A DNA stretch of 64,000 bases, taken from the NCBI GenBank assembly GCA_947473475.1, contig CANJBZ010000015.1, positions 25,862-89,861 of the forward strand, written 5' to 3'. Shown piece after piece: positions 25,515 to 34,483 of this stretch (its first letter is position 1; every line of letters starts with the position of its first letter). The notes under the pieces are model-generated. The model was not told where the DNA came from. It worked only from the letters and a program-made list of their open reading frames with translations, and did not search any database. Source of the DNA: Alphaproteobacteria bacterium. GTDB taxonomy: Bacteria > Pseudomonadota > Alphaproteobacteria > Micropepsales > Micropepsaceae. Both the position numbers and the translations under genes were made by a program.

Positions 25515-27170
25515 TCAATTCCGCAGCGCAAAGGTCACTAAGGTATGGCCGGAGATGACCGATACATATTGCTTGCCGTCGACCTGAAAGGTGATCGGCG
25601 CCATGACGATAGAACCGCCGAGATTGGTCTTCCACAGCTCTTTGCCGGTCTTGGCGTCCAAGGCGTAAAAATAGCCTTCCCGGCCGCCCGTGAACAATAG
25701 GTCGGAGGCCGTCGTCAACATGCCGGCATCGGTCACGTCATATTGCGGGAAGGTCCAGACACGTTTTCCGGTGTGCGGGTCCATGGCGACGGTGGCGCCG
25801 CTGCCGACTTCGCTGGTCCAGTTGTTGATCGGCCCGCGCCGCCCGATGCCGATGGTTGGCGCGCCCGGCGCGGGCGCGACCACCGTGTAGCCGCCAGCCA
25901 AGTAATTGCGGCCGGGTTGATATTCCTGTTCCTCTTTGCGGTAGACGGTCGCGTAATTCTCCCACACCGAGAAATAGAACAGCCCTGTACGCGGACTGTA
26001 GGACGGCGGATACCAATTGGTGCCGCCCTGATTGCCCGGCCAAGTCGGCATCCCCGGCGGCTGCGGCGTTTGAATCGGCCGGCCATTGCTATCGAGACCG
26101 CTGGCCCAATTTACTTTCACGAAGGGCTGGCCGAGAAGGAATTTTCCGGTGACGCGGTCCAGCACATAGAAATAGCCGTTCCGGTTCGCCCACATCATCA
26201 CCTTTGCGGGCCTGCCCTGCCATTGCATATCGGCAAGAACCGGCACTTGCGTCGAGTCGTAGTCGTAACCGTCATTCGGCGTGAATTGGAAATGCCACTT
26301 CAGTTTGCCGCTATCGGGATCGAGCGCGACCACAGAGTCCGCATACAGATTATCGCCCGGACGCTGATCGGGATTCCAATCCGGCCCTGGATTGCCGATA
26401 CCCCAATAGACGAGATTCAAATCCGGATCGTAGGAGCCGGTAACCCATACCGAGGCGCCGCCGTTCTTCCAATCATCGCCGTTCCAGGATTCATGGCCGG
26501 GCTCGCCGGGGCCTGGAATCGTGTTGAAGCGCCACGCCTCTTTTCCCGTCTTGACGTCATAGGCCGCGATGAAGCCGCGAATGCCGAACTCGCCGCCGCC
26601 CACGCCCACCATGACTTTGTCTTTCATCACCAGTGGGGCCATGGTGATGGAGTAACCAAGCTTCGGATCGCCGACGGCAATATTCCACAGCGGACGGCCG
26701 CTCTTGGCGTCTACGGCAATCAGGTGCGCGTCCAGCGTGCCCATGTACAAAGTGTCGCCGTGGATCGCGAGGCCGCGATTATTGGCGCCGCAGCACACGC
26801 GCGCGTCGGGTGAATTGTTGTAGCGGTAGAGCCAGAACAGCTTGCCCGTTTTGGCGTCGATGGCCATCACATCGTTGGGCCGTTCGGTGAGATACATGAT
26901 GCCGTTGACGACCAGCGGATTGGATTCCCAGGCGCCGAACACCTGATCCTGCACCACCCATTTCTGTTCGAGGGTCGCCACATTGGCGGGTGTGATCTGG
27001 TTGAGCGTGCTGTAGCGCTTGCTGTCGTACCCGCCGCCATAGGTGAGCCAGTTCTGCGGTTCGCGCGCGGCATTGATGATGCGGTCCGGGCCAACTTGCG
27101 CAGCCGCGGATGACAGACCGCACAAAGCGGCAAAAGCGAGCACATATCGCACCGAGGCGCGCATCGTCAT
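25515..27170 (-). CDS. PQQ-dependent alcohol dehydrogenase (methanol/ethanol dehydrogenase family)
   Basis: 551 aa, exported eight-bladed quinoprotein. Signal RYVLAFAALCGLSSAAA. Family hallmarks are the vicinal disulfide RVCCGANN near residue 125, the Ca ligands Glu in GGGEFG and Asn in GIGNPGP, and the catalytic Asp in QRPGDN; W-docking motifs such as LDAKTGKELWKTNLGG close the propeller. It lacks a fused heme domain, so electrons go to the diheme cytochrome encoded just upstream, whose stop overlaps this start by ATGA. The product is an aldehyde or ketone; the substrate is not predictable, and many relatives act on bulky alcohols. Periplasmic. Confidence 0.93.
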   Translation of the reverse strand: MTMRASVRYVLAFAALCGLSSAAAQVGPDRIINAAREPQNWLTYGGGYDSKRYSTLNQITPANVATLEQKWVVQDQVFGAWESNPLVVNGIMYLTERPNDVMAIDAKTGKLFWLYRYNNSPDARVCCGANNRGLAIHGDTLYMGTLDAHLIAVDAKSGRPLWNIAVGDPKLGYSITMAPLVMKDKVMVGVGGGEFGIRGFIAAYDVKTGKEAWRFNTIPGPGEPGHESWNGDDWKNGGASVWVTGSYDPDLNLVYWGIGNPGPDWNPDQRPGDNLYADSVVALDPDSGKLKWHFQFTPNDGYDYDSTQVPVLADMQWQGRPAKVMMWANRNGYFYVLDRVTGKFLLGQPFVKVNWASGLDSNGRPIQTPQPPGMPTWPGNQGGTNWYPPSYSPRTGLFYFSVWENYATVYRKEEQEYQPGRNYLAGGYTVVAPAPGAPTIGIGRRGPINNWTSEVGSGATVAMDPHTGKRVWTFPQYDVTDAGMLTTASDLLFTGGREGYFYALDAKTGKELWKTNLGGSIVMAPITFQVDGKQYVSVISGHTLVTFALRN

Positions 27171-27946
27171 CCCTTCAGCGACATGAGGTAAGCGACAAGG
27201 TCGGCGATGTCCGTGTCCGTCAGCTTGCCGGCGAACGACGGCATGGCGGAGGTCTTGACGATTTCGTATTCGCGGATGGCCGATTTTTCGAGCGAGACCA
27301 GCCGTTCCTGCTGATCGATAAGCTGCACGGTATAGGTGTCTTCGTTGATCCGGCGGCCGCGAATGGTGCGCCCGTCGGACGTCAGGATGCAGACTGTCCG
27401 GTTGATCGGCAGTATAGCGGCGTTGGGATCGACCAATGAGCGCTGGATAGCAGCGGGCTGGCGGACCGAACCGATGTCACTGAGGTCGGGCGCCGTACGG
27501 GCGCCGTTGCCGTTGACGCGGTGGCACGTGGCGCACCCATTGGCGTTGTAAACCGCCAGGCCGTGAGACGCATCGCCCACTTTGAACGGAGCCCCGGTTC
27601 GATCGAAACCGGAGCGAATAAATGCCACCAAGCCGTTCAATTCCGCGGGCTGAAAGCGAAAGGGCGGCATCCCCGCTGCGGCGACACCATTGGTGATCGT
27701 ATTGCGGATGTCGTCATCGGAGGAAGCGCGGCGAAATTGGTTGCGCGGCAGATTCACGCCGTTGATGCCATCGCCGTTCTGGCCGTGGCAGATCGCGCAT
27801 TGCAGCCCATAGAGCCGGTCGCCCGCCTGAATGTCCGCGGCGTTGTATTGCCGTCCCTGCCCTTGCGCGGATGCCGACATACTGAGGATGAAGCAGGCAA
27901 GCGCAGCCACGCCGATGAAAGCACTGGCTTGACCGAACTTGCCCAT
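27167..27946 (-). CDS. exported diheme cytochrome c, partner of PQQ dehydrogenase
   Basis: 259 aa with a Sec signal (FIGVAALACFILSMSASA). Two heme motifs: CAICH in the first domain, with Met in AAGMPPF, and CATCH in the second, whose Met is probably in TSAMPSF; between the second heme and its Met lies an inserted beta-rich segment (CILTSDGRTIRGRRINEDT), a pattern seen in cytochromes tied to membrane-bound or PQQ dehydrogenases. Translationally coupled to the PQQ dehydrogenase (ATGA). GGGAGGG upstream of the ATG. Acts as its electron acceptor in the periplasm; this is inferred from context. Confidence 0.9.
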   Translation of the reverse strand: MGKFGQASAFIGVAALACFILSMSASAQGQGRQYNAADIQAGDRLYGLQCAICHGQNGDGINGVNLPRNQFRRASSDDDIRNTITNGVAAAGMPPFRFQPAELNGLVAFIRSGFDRTGAPFKVGDASHGLAVYNANGCATCHRVNGNGARTAPDLSDIGSVRQPAAIQRSLVDPNAAILPINRTVCILTSDGRTIRGRRINEDTYTVQLIDQQERLVSLEKSAIREYEIVKTSAMPSFAGKLTDTDIADLVAYLMSLKG

Positions 27947-27970
27947 TTCAGCCCTCCCGGCAAAAGGCGA

Positions 27971-28372
27971 TTATTTTTGCCAGTCGTAGAGCGGCTTGCC
28001 CTTATCGACGGAATGAACGGTGAAGAGGATCAATTGTCCCGGACCGATAACCTTGAAGCCGCCATGCACCGCATCGCGCAAATTCAGGATCGGCGCGCCC
28101 GTGGCCATCATCGTCGGCTGCTGTCCGGGTATTTGGATCATTGCACCCTGCACGACATAACCGGCTTCGACGCCGTGATGCAGATGGCGTGGGAATTCAT
28201 CGCCCGCGTTGAATGTGCTGACGGAGCTGACGACTTCCATGTTCTGTGCGCCGGACAAATCCACGCGGCGAAGTTCTTTACGCTGCGGCAAATCCTGGGC
28301 CGTGGCGGCGACGGAGAAAGCAACGGCAAACGCCGTTGCGGCAAACAACAATCCGGATTGAACCAATTTCAT
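27971..28372 (-). CDS. exported cupin-domain protein
   Basis: 133 aa. Signal LVQSGLLFAATAFAVAFSVAATA. A single cupin: motif 1 is FPRHLHHGVEAGYVVQGAM, giving two or three His and a Glu for metal binding, and motif 2 is around NLRDAVHGGFKVIG. Upstream member of the cytochrome/PQQ-dehydrogenase run, 24 bp before the diheme cytochrome. Could be an isomerase or a small-molecule binding protein in the periplasm. AGAGGGAAA precedes the ATG. Confidence 0.85.
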   Translation of the reverse strand: MKLVQSGLLFAATAFAVAFSVAATAQDLPQRKELRRVDLSGAQNMEVVSSVSTFNAGDEFPRHLHHGVEAGYVVQGAMIQIPGQQPTMMATGAPILNLRDAVHGGFKVIGPGQLILFTVHSVDKGKPLYDWQK

Positions 28373-28416
28373 GACTGTTTCCCTCTGTGCTCAAACTGTT
28401 GCATCGGTATGTAACC

Positions 28417-28452
28417 GCATGTCATGGCCCGCATTTGCGGGCCATGACATGC
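28417..28452. terminator. perfect 16-bp hairpin inside the PQQ gene run
   Basis: GCATGTCATGGCCCGC-ATTT-GCGGGCCATGACATGC lies between the stop of the KPSWYG copy 4 gene and the cupin start. Reading along the minus strand there is no T-tract after it, so it more likely reduces read-through or protects mRNA ends than fully terminates. On the plus strand it is followed by GGTTTTT. Confidence 0.6.
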
Positions 28453-28462
28453 GTGGTGGTTT

Positions 28463-29317
28463 TTAGAAGTCCGGAGTCTTCGCCTCCGGCATGGGATATT
28501 CCTGCAGATTGAAAAATGTCTCGAAGGCCGTGTTGTTCTCGGCGCAGATCGATTCCAGGATCGTGCCGCGGTCGACTTTCTGCCAGCGCACGGTCCCGGA
28601 CCAGGGCTGATTGAACGTACCCGGATCATCGACCGTGACGGTAGCTTCCAGCCCTTTGCCGCCTTCGGTCAGCTTGAACCGCTCCACCACATGCATGTCC
28701 TTCGTGTGGGGCGTGCGCCAGTTGTCTACGAAATCGAATTCGTGCTTGTCGAGGAAGCCAACTGTGTCCACGACCAGTTCGCCGTTTTCATAATGGCCGA
28801 CGGACTCGCCGAACCAGGACGGCTTTACAGTGCGCGAATGCGGCACGTTCAAATAGATGCGTCGGACTTCCTGCTGGCGCTGCCAGATGATCCACACTTC
28901 TTTGGGCGTCTGGACAAAGAAGATCGGCTCGGCAGGGAACAGCAATTGCCCCGGCGTCCCGCCCGGCCAACAGCGCGACTGGGATGAGAAGGCGCGGTGG
29001 CCGTCCAGCACATCCTTATTGTACTTGCGCATAACCTCTTTCGCCCACGGCTTGAGGTTCGCATTCTCCGCGTCGGACATGCGCTCCATCACGCCGCGCT
29101 GGTTTCCCTCACCCAATTGCGGATAGGCCGGATCGAACGCGATGGGCGCCACTTTTCCGGGAATAGGCCGGAAATTGATGCCGCCCTGCAACAGCCAGCC
29201 CGATTCGATAAAGCTGAAATTCGGGATGGATTTGTCCTGCGCCCTCGAGCCCGCCACCAGCCCCGCCGTGACGAACGCGGCCAACGCCGCCGCACATAGC
29301 AATCGGGTCTTCAACAT
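28463..29317 (-). CDS. exported KPSWYGESVG-family protein, copy 4
   Basis: 284 aa. Signal LLCAAALAAFVTAGLVAGSRA. Family landmarks: RCWPGGTPGQLLF, KPSWFGESVGHYENGE then VVDTVG, RTPHTKDMHVVERF, ICAENN and a terminal KTPDF. Most similar to copy 3 by eye (shared CWPGG.PGQ and GHYENG), so these two look like a local duplication flanking the PQQ unit. AGGGGGG upstream of the ATG. Function unknown. Confidence 0.82.
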   Translation of the reverse strand: MLKTRLLCAAALAAFVTAGLVAGSRAQDKSIPNFSFIESGWLLQGGINFRPIPGKVAPIAFDPAYPQLGEGNQRGVMERMSDAENANLKPWAKEVMRKYNKDVLDGHRAFSSQSRCWPGGTPGQLLFPAEPIFFVQTPKEVWIIWQRQQEVRRIYLNVPHSRTVKPSWFGESVGHYENGELVVDTVGFLDKHEFDFVDNWRTPHTKDMHVVERFKLTEGGKGLEATVTVDDPGTFNQPWSGTVRWQKVDRGTILESICAENNTAFETFFNLQEYPMPEAKTPDF

Positions 29318-29428
29318 CGCCTATTCCCCCCTTGCCAGTCTCGCGCGATTCAACGCGCTGCCAGCTTTTGGCATCATAGCAGGCAGAAAGACCCCAAAGA
29401 AGCCGCCCCTCAAAGGCAGACCGCCCCC

Positions 29429-30448
29429 TTACGCCATCTGCTTGCGCATCAGTGCCGCTCCGGCGGCCAGGGCGTTCAGCTTGGCGGCGGCGACGTCGCG
29501 CGGCAAGGGAGCAAGCCCGCAATTGCTGCAGCCCAGAATGCGGCTGGGACTTGCATATTGCGTGGCGGCTTTGAGCACGGAGGCAACCTCTTCCGGCGTC
29601 TCGACGCGGTTGGTCGCAACGTCGATGGCGCCGACCATGATCTGCTTGTCGGACAGGAGTGAGATCAAAGACATGGGAACCTTGGACCCGGCGCATTCCA
29701 GCGACACCATTTCGATGCGGCTGTTGTTGATGGCCGGAAATATCTCCTCATACTGCCGCCATTCGGAGCCAAGGGTCTCTTTCCATTTGATGTTGGCGTC
29801 GATGCCATAGCCGTAGCAGATGTGGACGGCGGTCTTGCAGGTGAGTCCCCTGACCGCTTCTTCCAGCGCCGCGATGCCCCATTCCTTCACATCGTCCATG
29901 AAGACATTGAACGCGGGCTCATCGAGTTGAATAACATCCACGCCGAGCGCTTCCAGCTCGCGCGCTTCTTCGTTGAGCAGTTTGGCGAACGCCATCGCCA
30001 AGTCGGCACGGCGGCCGTAATGAGCGTCCGCAATCGTGTCGCAAATAGTCATCGGGCCCGGCAGCTCGATCTTCAGCCCACGCCGCGTGTGTGCGCGGGC
30101 AAAGCGCATATCGTCGGTGTGCACCGGCCCCTTGCGTTTGACCACACCGGTGACCGTCGGGACATCGACTTCATAGCGGTTGTTGCGGATTCCCATCCGC
30201 GTCTTCTTGGCCCAGTCGATTCCGTCCACGCGCTCCAGAAAGCCGTGCACGAAATGGATTCGTGACTGCTCGCCGTCGGTGACGATATCGATGCCGGCGT
30301 CTTCCTGCTCTTTCAGCCACACCAGAGTGGCGTCGCGTTTTCCGCTGATCAGCTCCTCGCCTTGCAGACGCCACGGCGCCCACAGCTTCTCCGGTTCGGC
30401 CAGCCAGGACGGCTTCGGCAAACTTCCCGCAATCGTCGTCTGAAACAC
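29429..30448 (-). CDS. short cobalamin-independent methionine synthase-like protein (MetE C-terminal domain family)
   Basis: 339 aa, corresponding to the catalytic C-terminal barrel of MetE without the N-terminal half (full MetE is about 750 aa). Zinc ligands are recognisable: VHICYG (His and Cys), SLECAGS (Glu, Cys) and CSNCGL (Cys). The N-terminal TTIAGSLPKPSWL and the substrate-binding DIVTDGEQSR are typical. Short MetE-like proteins transfer a methyl group to homocysteine from a methyl-corrinoid or other donor, or demethylate xenobiotics. GTG start with GGGAGG 7 nt upstream. Cytoplasmic. On the same strand as the exported redox genes, so methyl-group metabolism of their substrate is possible. 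Confidence 0.88.
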   Translation of the reverse strand: MFQTTIAGSLPKPSWLAEPEKLWAPWRLQGEELISGKRDATLVWLKEQEDAGIDIVTDGEQSRIHFVHGFLERVDGIDWAKKTRMGIRNNRYEVDVPTVTGVVKRKGPVHTDDMRFARAHTRRGLKIELPGPMTICDTIADAHYGRRADLAMAFAKLLNEEARELEALGVDVIQLDEPAFNVFMDDVKEWGIAALEEAVRGLTCKTAVHICYGYGIDANIKWKETLGSEWRQYEEIFPAINNSRIEMVSLECAGSKVPMSLISLLSDKQIMVGAIDVATNRVETPEEVASVLKAATQYASPSRILGCSNCGLAPLPRDVAAAKLNALAAGAALMRKQMA

Positions 30449-30575
30449 GATAGGCCTCCCGGAATTTTTTGTTCTGAGAGAAGACTAGCGCGAAAGGTGC
30501 GGCCCGGCGATGCCCACCCACACGGAGGTGGTCCCAATACGCAAACCCGCCGCGAAGCCAGCGCCCAATTAGGCG

Positions 30576-31166
30576 CTACCCGCGATTGCACGGCATGATG
30601 CGAACGGGGTCGGGCGGATTGGTGTCGAAGTCCGCCCCCTTGTCGTCGATGATCGTGATCGATTGCTCGAACTGGATGGCGGCAAAGTCGCCGACCGGCG
30701 CGTTCGCCTCGGTGATGACCAAGTGATGGTCCGCCATATAGACGGAGGCCCGGTGCTGACGGTTGTTGGGCTGGAAGATGTTCAGCTGGCGTCCGGGGAA
30801 ACCGGGATCGTACTCGCCGCTCTCCGCAAAGCGCACCTCGCCGAGTTTGCGCAAGGTCTGCGCCGCAAAGTCGATGCTCGCTTCGTCCACGGCAGAGCCG
30901 TTCGGGAAACGCACGACCGTTACGCTGTACCGGCTGCCATCGCGTTCGAGATAGAATTGCCGCGCCGGCAGGCTTGCGCCCGTGCGCGTGGCGTATGAAA
31001 TGTCCCGCATCATCGGCCGCGCGCCGCCGGGGAAGATGACCGCAAAGCGGTTCTGGCAGGAGATATAGAACTGCTCCGATGTGTCTTCCGGTTTTTGCTG
31101 TCCTTGGGCGGCCGAAGCCAAGCCGAGAAAACCTAAAGCCGCAACGCACATCACCTGTCTAAACAT
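30576..31166 (-). CDS. exported protein of unknown function
   Basis: 196 aa. Signal VMCVAALGFLGLASAAQGQ. The mature part contains SCQNRFAVIFPGGARPM, YSVTVVRFPNG and a C-terminal PVRIMPCNRG; two mature Cys could pair. The body looks like a mixed alpha/beta domain. GGGGAGAAA upstream of the ATG. Divergent from the heme-PQQ dehydrogenase gene at 31296 and the first gene of the long minus-strand run. I do not recognise the family with certainty. Confidence 0.7.
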   Translation of the reverse strand: MFRQVMCVAALGFLGLASAAQGQQKPEDTSEQFYISCQNRFAVIFPGGARPMMRDISYATRTGASLPARQFYLERDGSRYSVTVVRFPNGSAVDEASIDFAAQTLRKLGEVRFAESGEYDPGFPGRQLNIFQPNNRQHRASVYMADHHLVITEANAPVGDFAAIQFEQSITIIDDKGADFDTNPPDPVRIMPCNRG

Positions 31167-31295
31167 CGTTTTCTCCCCTTGGCCGTCGCACAGAATAGAC
31201 TAACGGAAAGAAGCGTGGCGGGCCTCAAAAGAATGTGTAGCATGCCGCCTTTCGCGCAAGACCCGTGCATCGGCACGGCGCAGAGGGAAACGGCG

Positions 31296-33113
31296 ATGAC
31301 ATTGCGAATGGCCATAGGTTTTGTATCCGCCGCGGTGCTGTTGTCCGCGCCTGTGCTGGCGCAGGAGGGTCCCGCCCTCTTCAACACCTATTGCGCCATC
31401 TGCCATGAAGGCAACGCCAACACGCAGGCTCCCAGCCGCGACGTTCTGGGCCGCATGAGCCCGGAGCAAATCCTGCAAGCGCTCGAAAAGGGCGCCATGA
31501 AAGGGCAGGCCGCCGAGCGCAGCCGGGCCCAGCGCCGCGCGCTTGCCGAATACCTCTCGGGCAAGCCGCTAGGGAACGCGCCGGGATTAATTTCCGCCTC
31601 GGCGTCCTGCAGCAATGCCGGCGCCACCACGGCGGCTTCGCTGACCGTGCCGATGTGGAACGGCTGGGGCGCAGGCCCTTCGAATGCGCGCTTTCAGCCG
31701 GCGGACGCCGCCGGCTTGACGGCGGGCGACGTGCCGCGTCTTAAATTGAAATGGGCATTCGGCCTGCCGGGCGCGAGTTCGGGCGGCACGCAGCCGGTCG
31801 TCGCCGGCGGGCGCATGTATGTCGGCGATGCCGAAGGCGATCTGTTCGCGCTTGACGCCAAAAGCGGCTGCATCCTATGGCGCACCGAAGTGGAAGCTGG
31901 GATTCGCAGCGCCATCGTCCTGGGCGAACGCAGCGGCGGCGGGCTCACCGCCTATTTCGGCGATCAGGCGGCGAACATGTACGCAGCCGACGCCGCCACG
32001 GGAAATATCTTGTGGAAGGTTAGAGTCGACGACCATCCGCAAGCAGCAATTACCGCCGCATCGGCGCTTTATGCGGGACGGCTTTATGTACCGGTGTCTT
32101 CGCGCGAAGAGGCCAAGGTCGCCGACCCGCGCTATCCCTGCTGCGTCTTTCGCGGCAGCGTTCTCGCGCTCGATGCGGCGACCGGCAAGCGGATTTGGAA
32201 AACCTACACCATCGATGAGCTGCCCCGCCCCGGGGCGAAGAACAGTGCCGGTATAACCATCGTGGGTCCGTCGGGCGCGCCGGTGTGGAACACCCCGACC
32301 GTCGATCCGTCGCGCAATGTTCTCTATATCGGAACGGGCAACAATTACTCGCCGCCTTCGACAGCCAATTCCGATGCTGTGCTGGCGCTGGATTTGGCCT
32401 CAGGCAAAATCAAATGGCGCCGCCAGCAAACCGAGAACGACATCTGGAACGGGACCTGCCGCAGGCCGGACCGCGAAGCCGCCGCGTGTCCAGACGCGGA
32501 AGCGCCCGATGTCGATTTCTCTGTTTCTCCCGTGCTCGTCAACGCAGGCGGGCGATCCATGCTGGTGGTGGGGAACAAGTCCGGCATGGTCTGGGCCTTC
32601 GATCCGGACCAGCAGGGAAAAACCATCTGGCAGCAGCAGACCGGCAAGGGCAGCAGCGGCGGCGGCATTTTGTGGGGGCTCGCGGTGGACAGCGAGCGCG
32701 TTTATGCGCCGAACGGATTTTTCGATGCGAAAACGCCCGATGCTTCCGGCGGAATGGCCGCGTTGAATTTGAGCGACGGCCGCTTGCTTTGGAGCACACC
32801 CAATCCCGCATGCGGCGACCGCAAGCTGTGCAAACCGAGCCACGCCGCTGCCGTCACCGCCATTCCGGGCGCGGTATTCTCCGGCACCATGGACGGCCAG
32901 TTCTATGCCTATGCGGCGGACAGCGGGAAAATCCTCTGGCAGTTCAATTCGGTGCAAGACTTCACAACGGTCAACAGCATCAAAGCCAATGGCGGATCGA
33001 TGAGCAATGCGGGCGCGACCGTCGTGGGTGGAATGCTGTACGTGCAGTCCGGCTATTCGCACCACGGCGCGATCATCCCCGGCAACGTCCTGCTCGCCTT
33101 CGCGCCGGAGTAG
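31296..33113 (+). CDS. quinohemoprotein, polyvinyl-alcohol-dehydrogenase-like
   Basis: 605 aa. Signal peptide (RMAIGFVSAAVLLSAPVLA). An N-terminal cytochrome c domain with CAICH at about residue 32 precedes a PQQ-type propeller from about 125 on: SGGTQPVVAGGRMYVGDAEG, LFALDAKSGCILWRTE, SVLALDAATGKRIWKTY and VLALDLASGKIKWRRQ. The heme-first, PQQ-second order is that of polyvinyl alcohol dehydrogenase from Sphingopyxis, opposite to heme-C-terminal alcohol dehydrogenases. The ATG at 31296 has AGAGGGAAA upstream; codons back to 31179 are in frame without a ribosome site. Periplasmic oxidation of a secondary or bulky alcohol is likely, with electrons passing to the fused heme. Confidence 0.88.
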   Translation: MTLRMAIGFVSAAVLLSAPVLAQEGPALFNTYCAICHEGNANTQAPSRDVLGRMSPEQILQALEKGAMKGQAAERSRAQRRALAEYLSGKPLGNAPGLISASASCSNAGATTAASLTVPMWNGWGAGPSNARFQPADAAGLTAGDVPRLKLKWAFGLPGASSGGTQPVVAGGRMYVGDAEGDLFALDAKSGCILWRTEVEAGIRSAIVLGERSGGGLTAYFGDQAANMYAADAATGNILWKVRVDDHPQAAITAASALYAGRLYVPVSSREEAKVADPRYPCCVFRGSVLALDAATGKRIWKTYTIDELPRPGAKNSAGITIVGPSGAPVWNTPTVDPSRNVLYIGTGNNYSPPSTANSDAVLALDLASGKIKWRRQQTENDIWNGTCRRPDREAAACPDAEAPDVDFSVSPVLVNAGGRSMLVVGNKSGMVWAFDPDQQGKTIWQQQTGKGSSGGGILWGLAVDSERVYAPNGFFDAKTPDASGGMAALNLSDGRLLWSTPNPACGDRKLCKPSHAAAVTAIPGAVFSGTMDGQFYAYAADSGKILWQFNSVQDFTTVNSIKANGGSMSNAGATVVGGMLYVQSGYSHHGAIIPGNVLLAFAPE

Positions 33114-33124
33114 GCGGCGGAACG

Positions 33125-34393
33125 TTACGGTACGTTGCTCCTCGAGGCGGGCCACGGCGGGCGTCTGTCGTCGAGCACCGTTCGTCCGCCATAGGAATCG
33201 GACCGCGCGCGTTCCTCTGCTATGAGGCGCTCAAACGACGGCCCGCTGGCGACGCGTTCCAGACGTCTGGCTTCGTCATCGAGCCGCTGAAGCGCCGCGA
33301 GTTCCTCCGTTGCGCCGAGCTTCGCTTTCTGAACGGCGGATTTCAGTACACGGATGGTTTCGTCGTAAACGCGCAGCGGCACGGGAAAAGGATGGCCGTC
33401 CTTGCCGCCATGCGCGAACGAAAACCGCGCCGGATCGTCGAACCGGCATGGCGTTCCATGGACAACCTCAGCCACCAGGGCGAGCGCCTTCACCGTGCGC
33501 GCGCCCACGCCGGGCGTCAGCAACAGTTCGGCGAAGTCCTTGGGCGCCGCCGCGTTGGCCGCAGCGAGATTGCCATGCAGCCGCCGCATGAAGACATCGT
33601 TGGGCCTGACATCGTGATGCGACAGCATAAGAAGGTGGGGCAGCATCGCTTGCGGATTTCCCAACAAATTCTGCTGTGAATCGCAGCCCTCGATGGCGCT
33701 GAATTCCCGCACGATGCCGTCCGGTCCCACCGTTCCGAGCAGGTCCAATTGTTTGGACCGCGACGCCGATGCCCGGTGATCGGTGAGGTTGATGATGTTG
33801 CCTTGTGACGGCCCATCGATGGCGCTGTGCGGCGCATCGACAAAATTCTTCAGCCCCTCGGACAGCCAGTGATAGCGGCGCGCCTGTTTGGTATCGGCGT
33901 TCATGCCCTGCTGGACGACAACCCAGCGGCCCTCATCGCTGACGATGAAGCCGTGTAGATAAAGCTGAAACCCATCTTGTAGTGCCGCACTGTCAACCTT
34001 TGCGACCAAGCGGCTTGCGGTGGCCAGTGAGGCGCCGTCGAAACCGGTGCGCTCACCGATCGCCATGAGTTCGTGCGGGGTTTGACGAGAATATTTCCCG
34101 CGCCCGCCACACACATGGATACCCAGTTCATTCTCCAGCGGCGCAAGGCCGCGCTTCAGCGCGCCGATGACACTCGTCGTGATACCGGACGAGTGCCAGT
34201 CCATACCCATGACGGCGCCGAACGACTGGAACCAAAAGGGATGGGACAGCCGCCGCAGTAGTTCGTCGCGCCCGTAATGATGCACGATGGCTTCGCTGAC
34301 GACCGCGCCCAACCGGGCCATGCGCGTCGCCAGCCACGGCGGCACCCGCCCGCCATGCAACGGCAAATCGGCGGTGCCGGCCCTTTGCGCCAC
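33125..34393 (-). CDS. DUF763 family protein
   Basis: 422 aa, close to the family's usual length. N-terminal QRAGTADLPLHGGRVPPWL, ALKRGLAPLENELGIHVCGG, and EVVHGTPCRFDDPARFSFAHGG are characteristic of DUF763, a conserved protein of bacteria and archaea with no proven role; some have proposed nucleic-acid or repair links because of its HhH-like DFAELLLTPGVGARTVKAL, which resembles a helix-hairpin-helix. GTG start with AGGGA upstream. Convergent with the quinohemoprotein gene (11 bp between stops). Confidence 0.87.
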   Translation of the reverse strand: MAQRAGTADLPLHGGRVPPWLATRMARLGAVVSEAIVHHYGRDELLRRLSHPFWFQSFGAVMGMDWHSSGITTSVIGALKRGLAPLENELGIHVCGGRGKYSRQTPHELMAIGERTGFDGASLATASRLVAKVDSAALQDGFQLYLHGFIVSDEGRWVVVQQGMNADTKQARRYHWLSEGLKNFVDAPHSAIDGPSQGNIINLTDHRASASRSKQLDLLGTVGPDGIVREFSAIEGCDSQQNLLGNPQAMLPHLLMLSHHDVRPNDVFMRRLHGNLAAANAAAPKDFAELLLTPGVGARTVKALALVAEVVHGTPCRFDDPARFSFAHGGKDGHPFPVPLRVYDETIRVLKSAVQKAKLGATEELAALQRLDDEARRLERVASGPSFERLIAEERARSDSYGGRTVLDDRRPPWPASRSNVP

Positions 34394-34483
34394 GACTCAG
34401 TCCCTGAACTAACGAGGAACAGAATAGGAACGAGAAGCCTTCGCGTCCAGCCCATGAGCGAAAATTTCTATGTGGCCTGGAGC

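Noticed and set aside
32285..33679. 464-codon plus-strand frame over the quinohemoprotein and DUF763
   Set aside because: Out of frame with the heme-PQQ gene and antisense to DUF763; composition-driven shadow.
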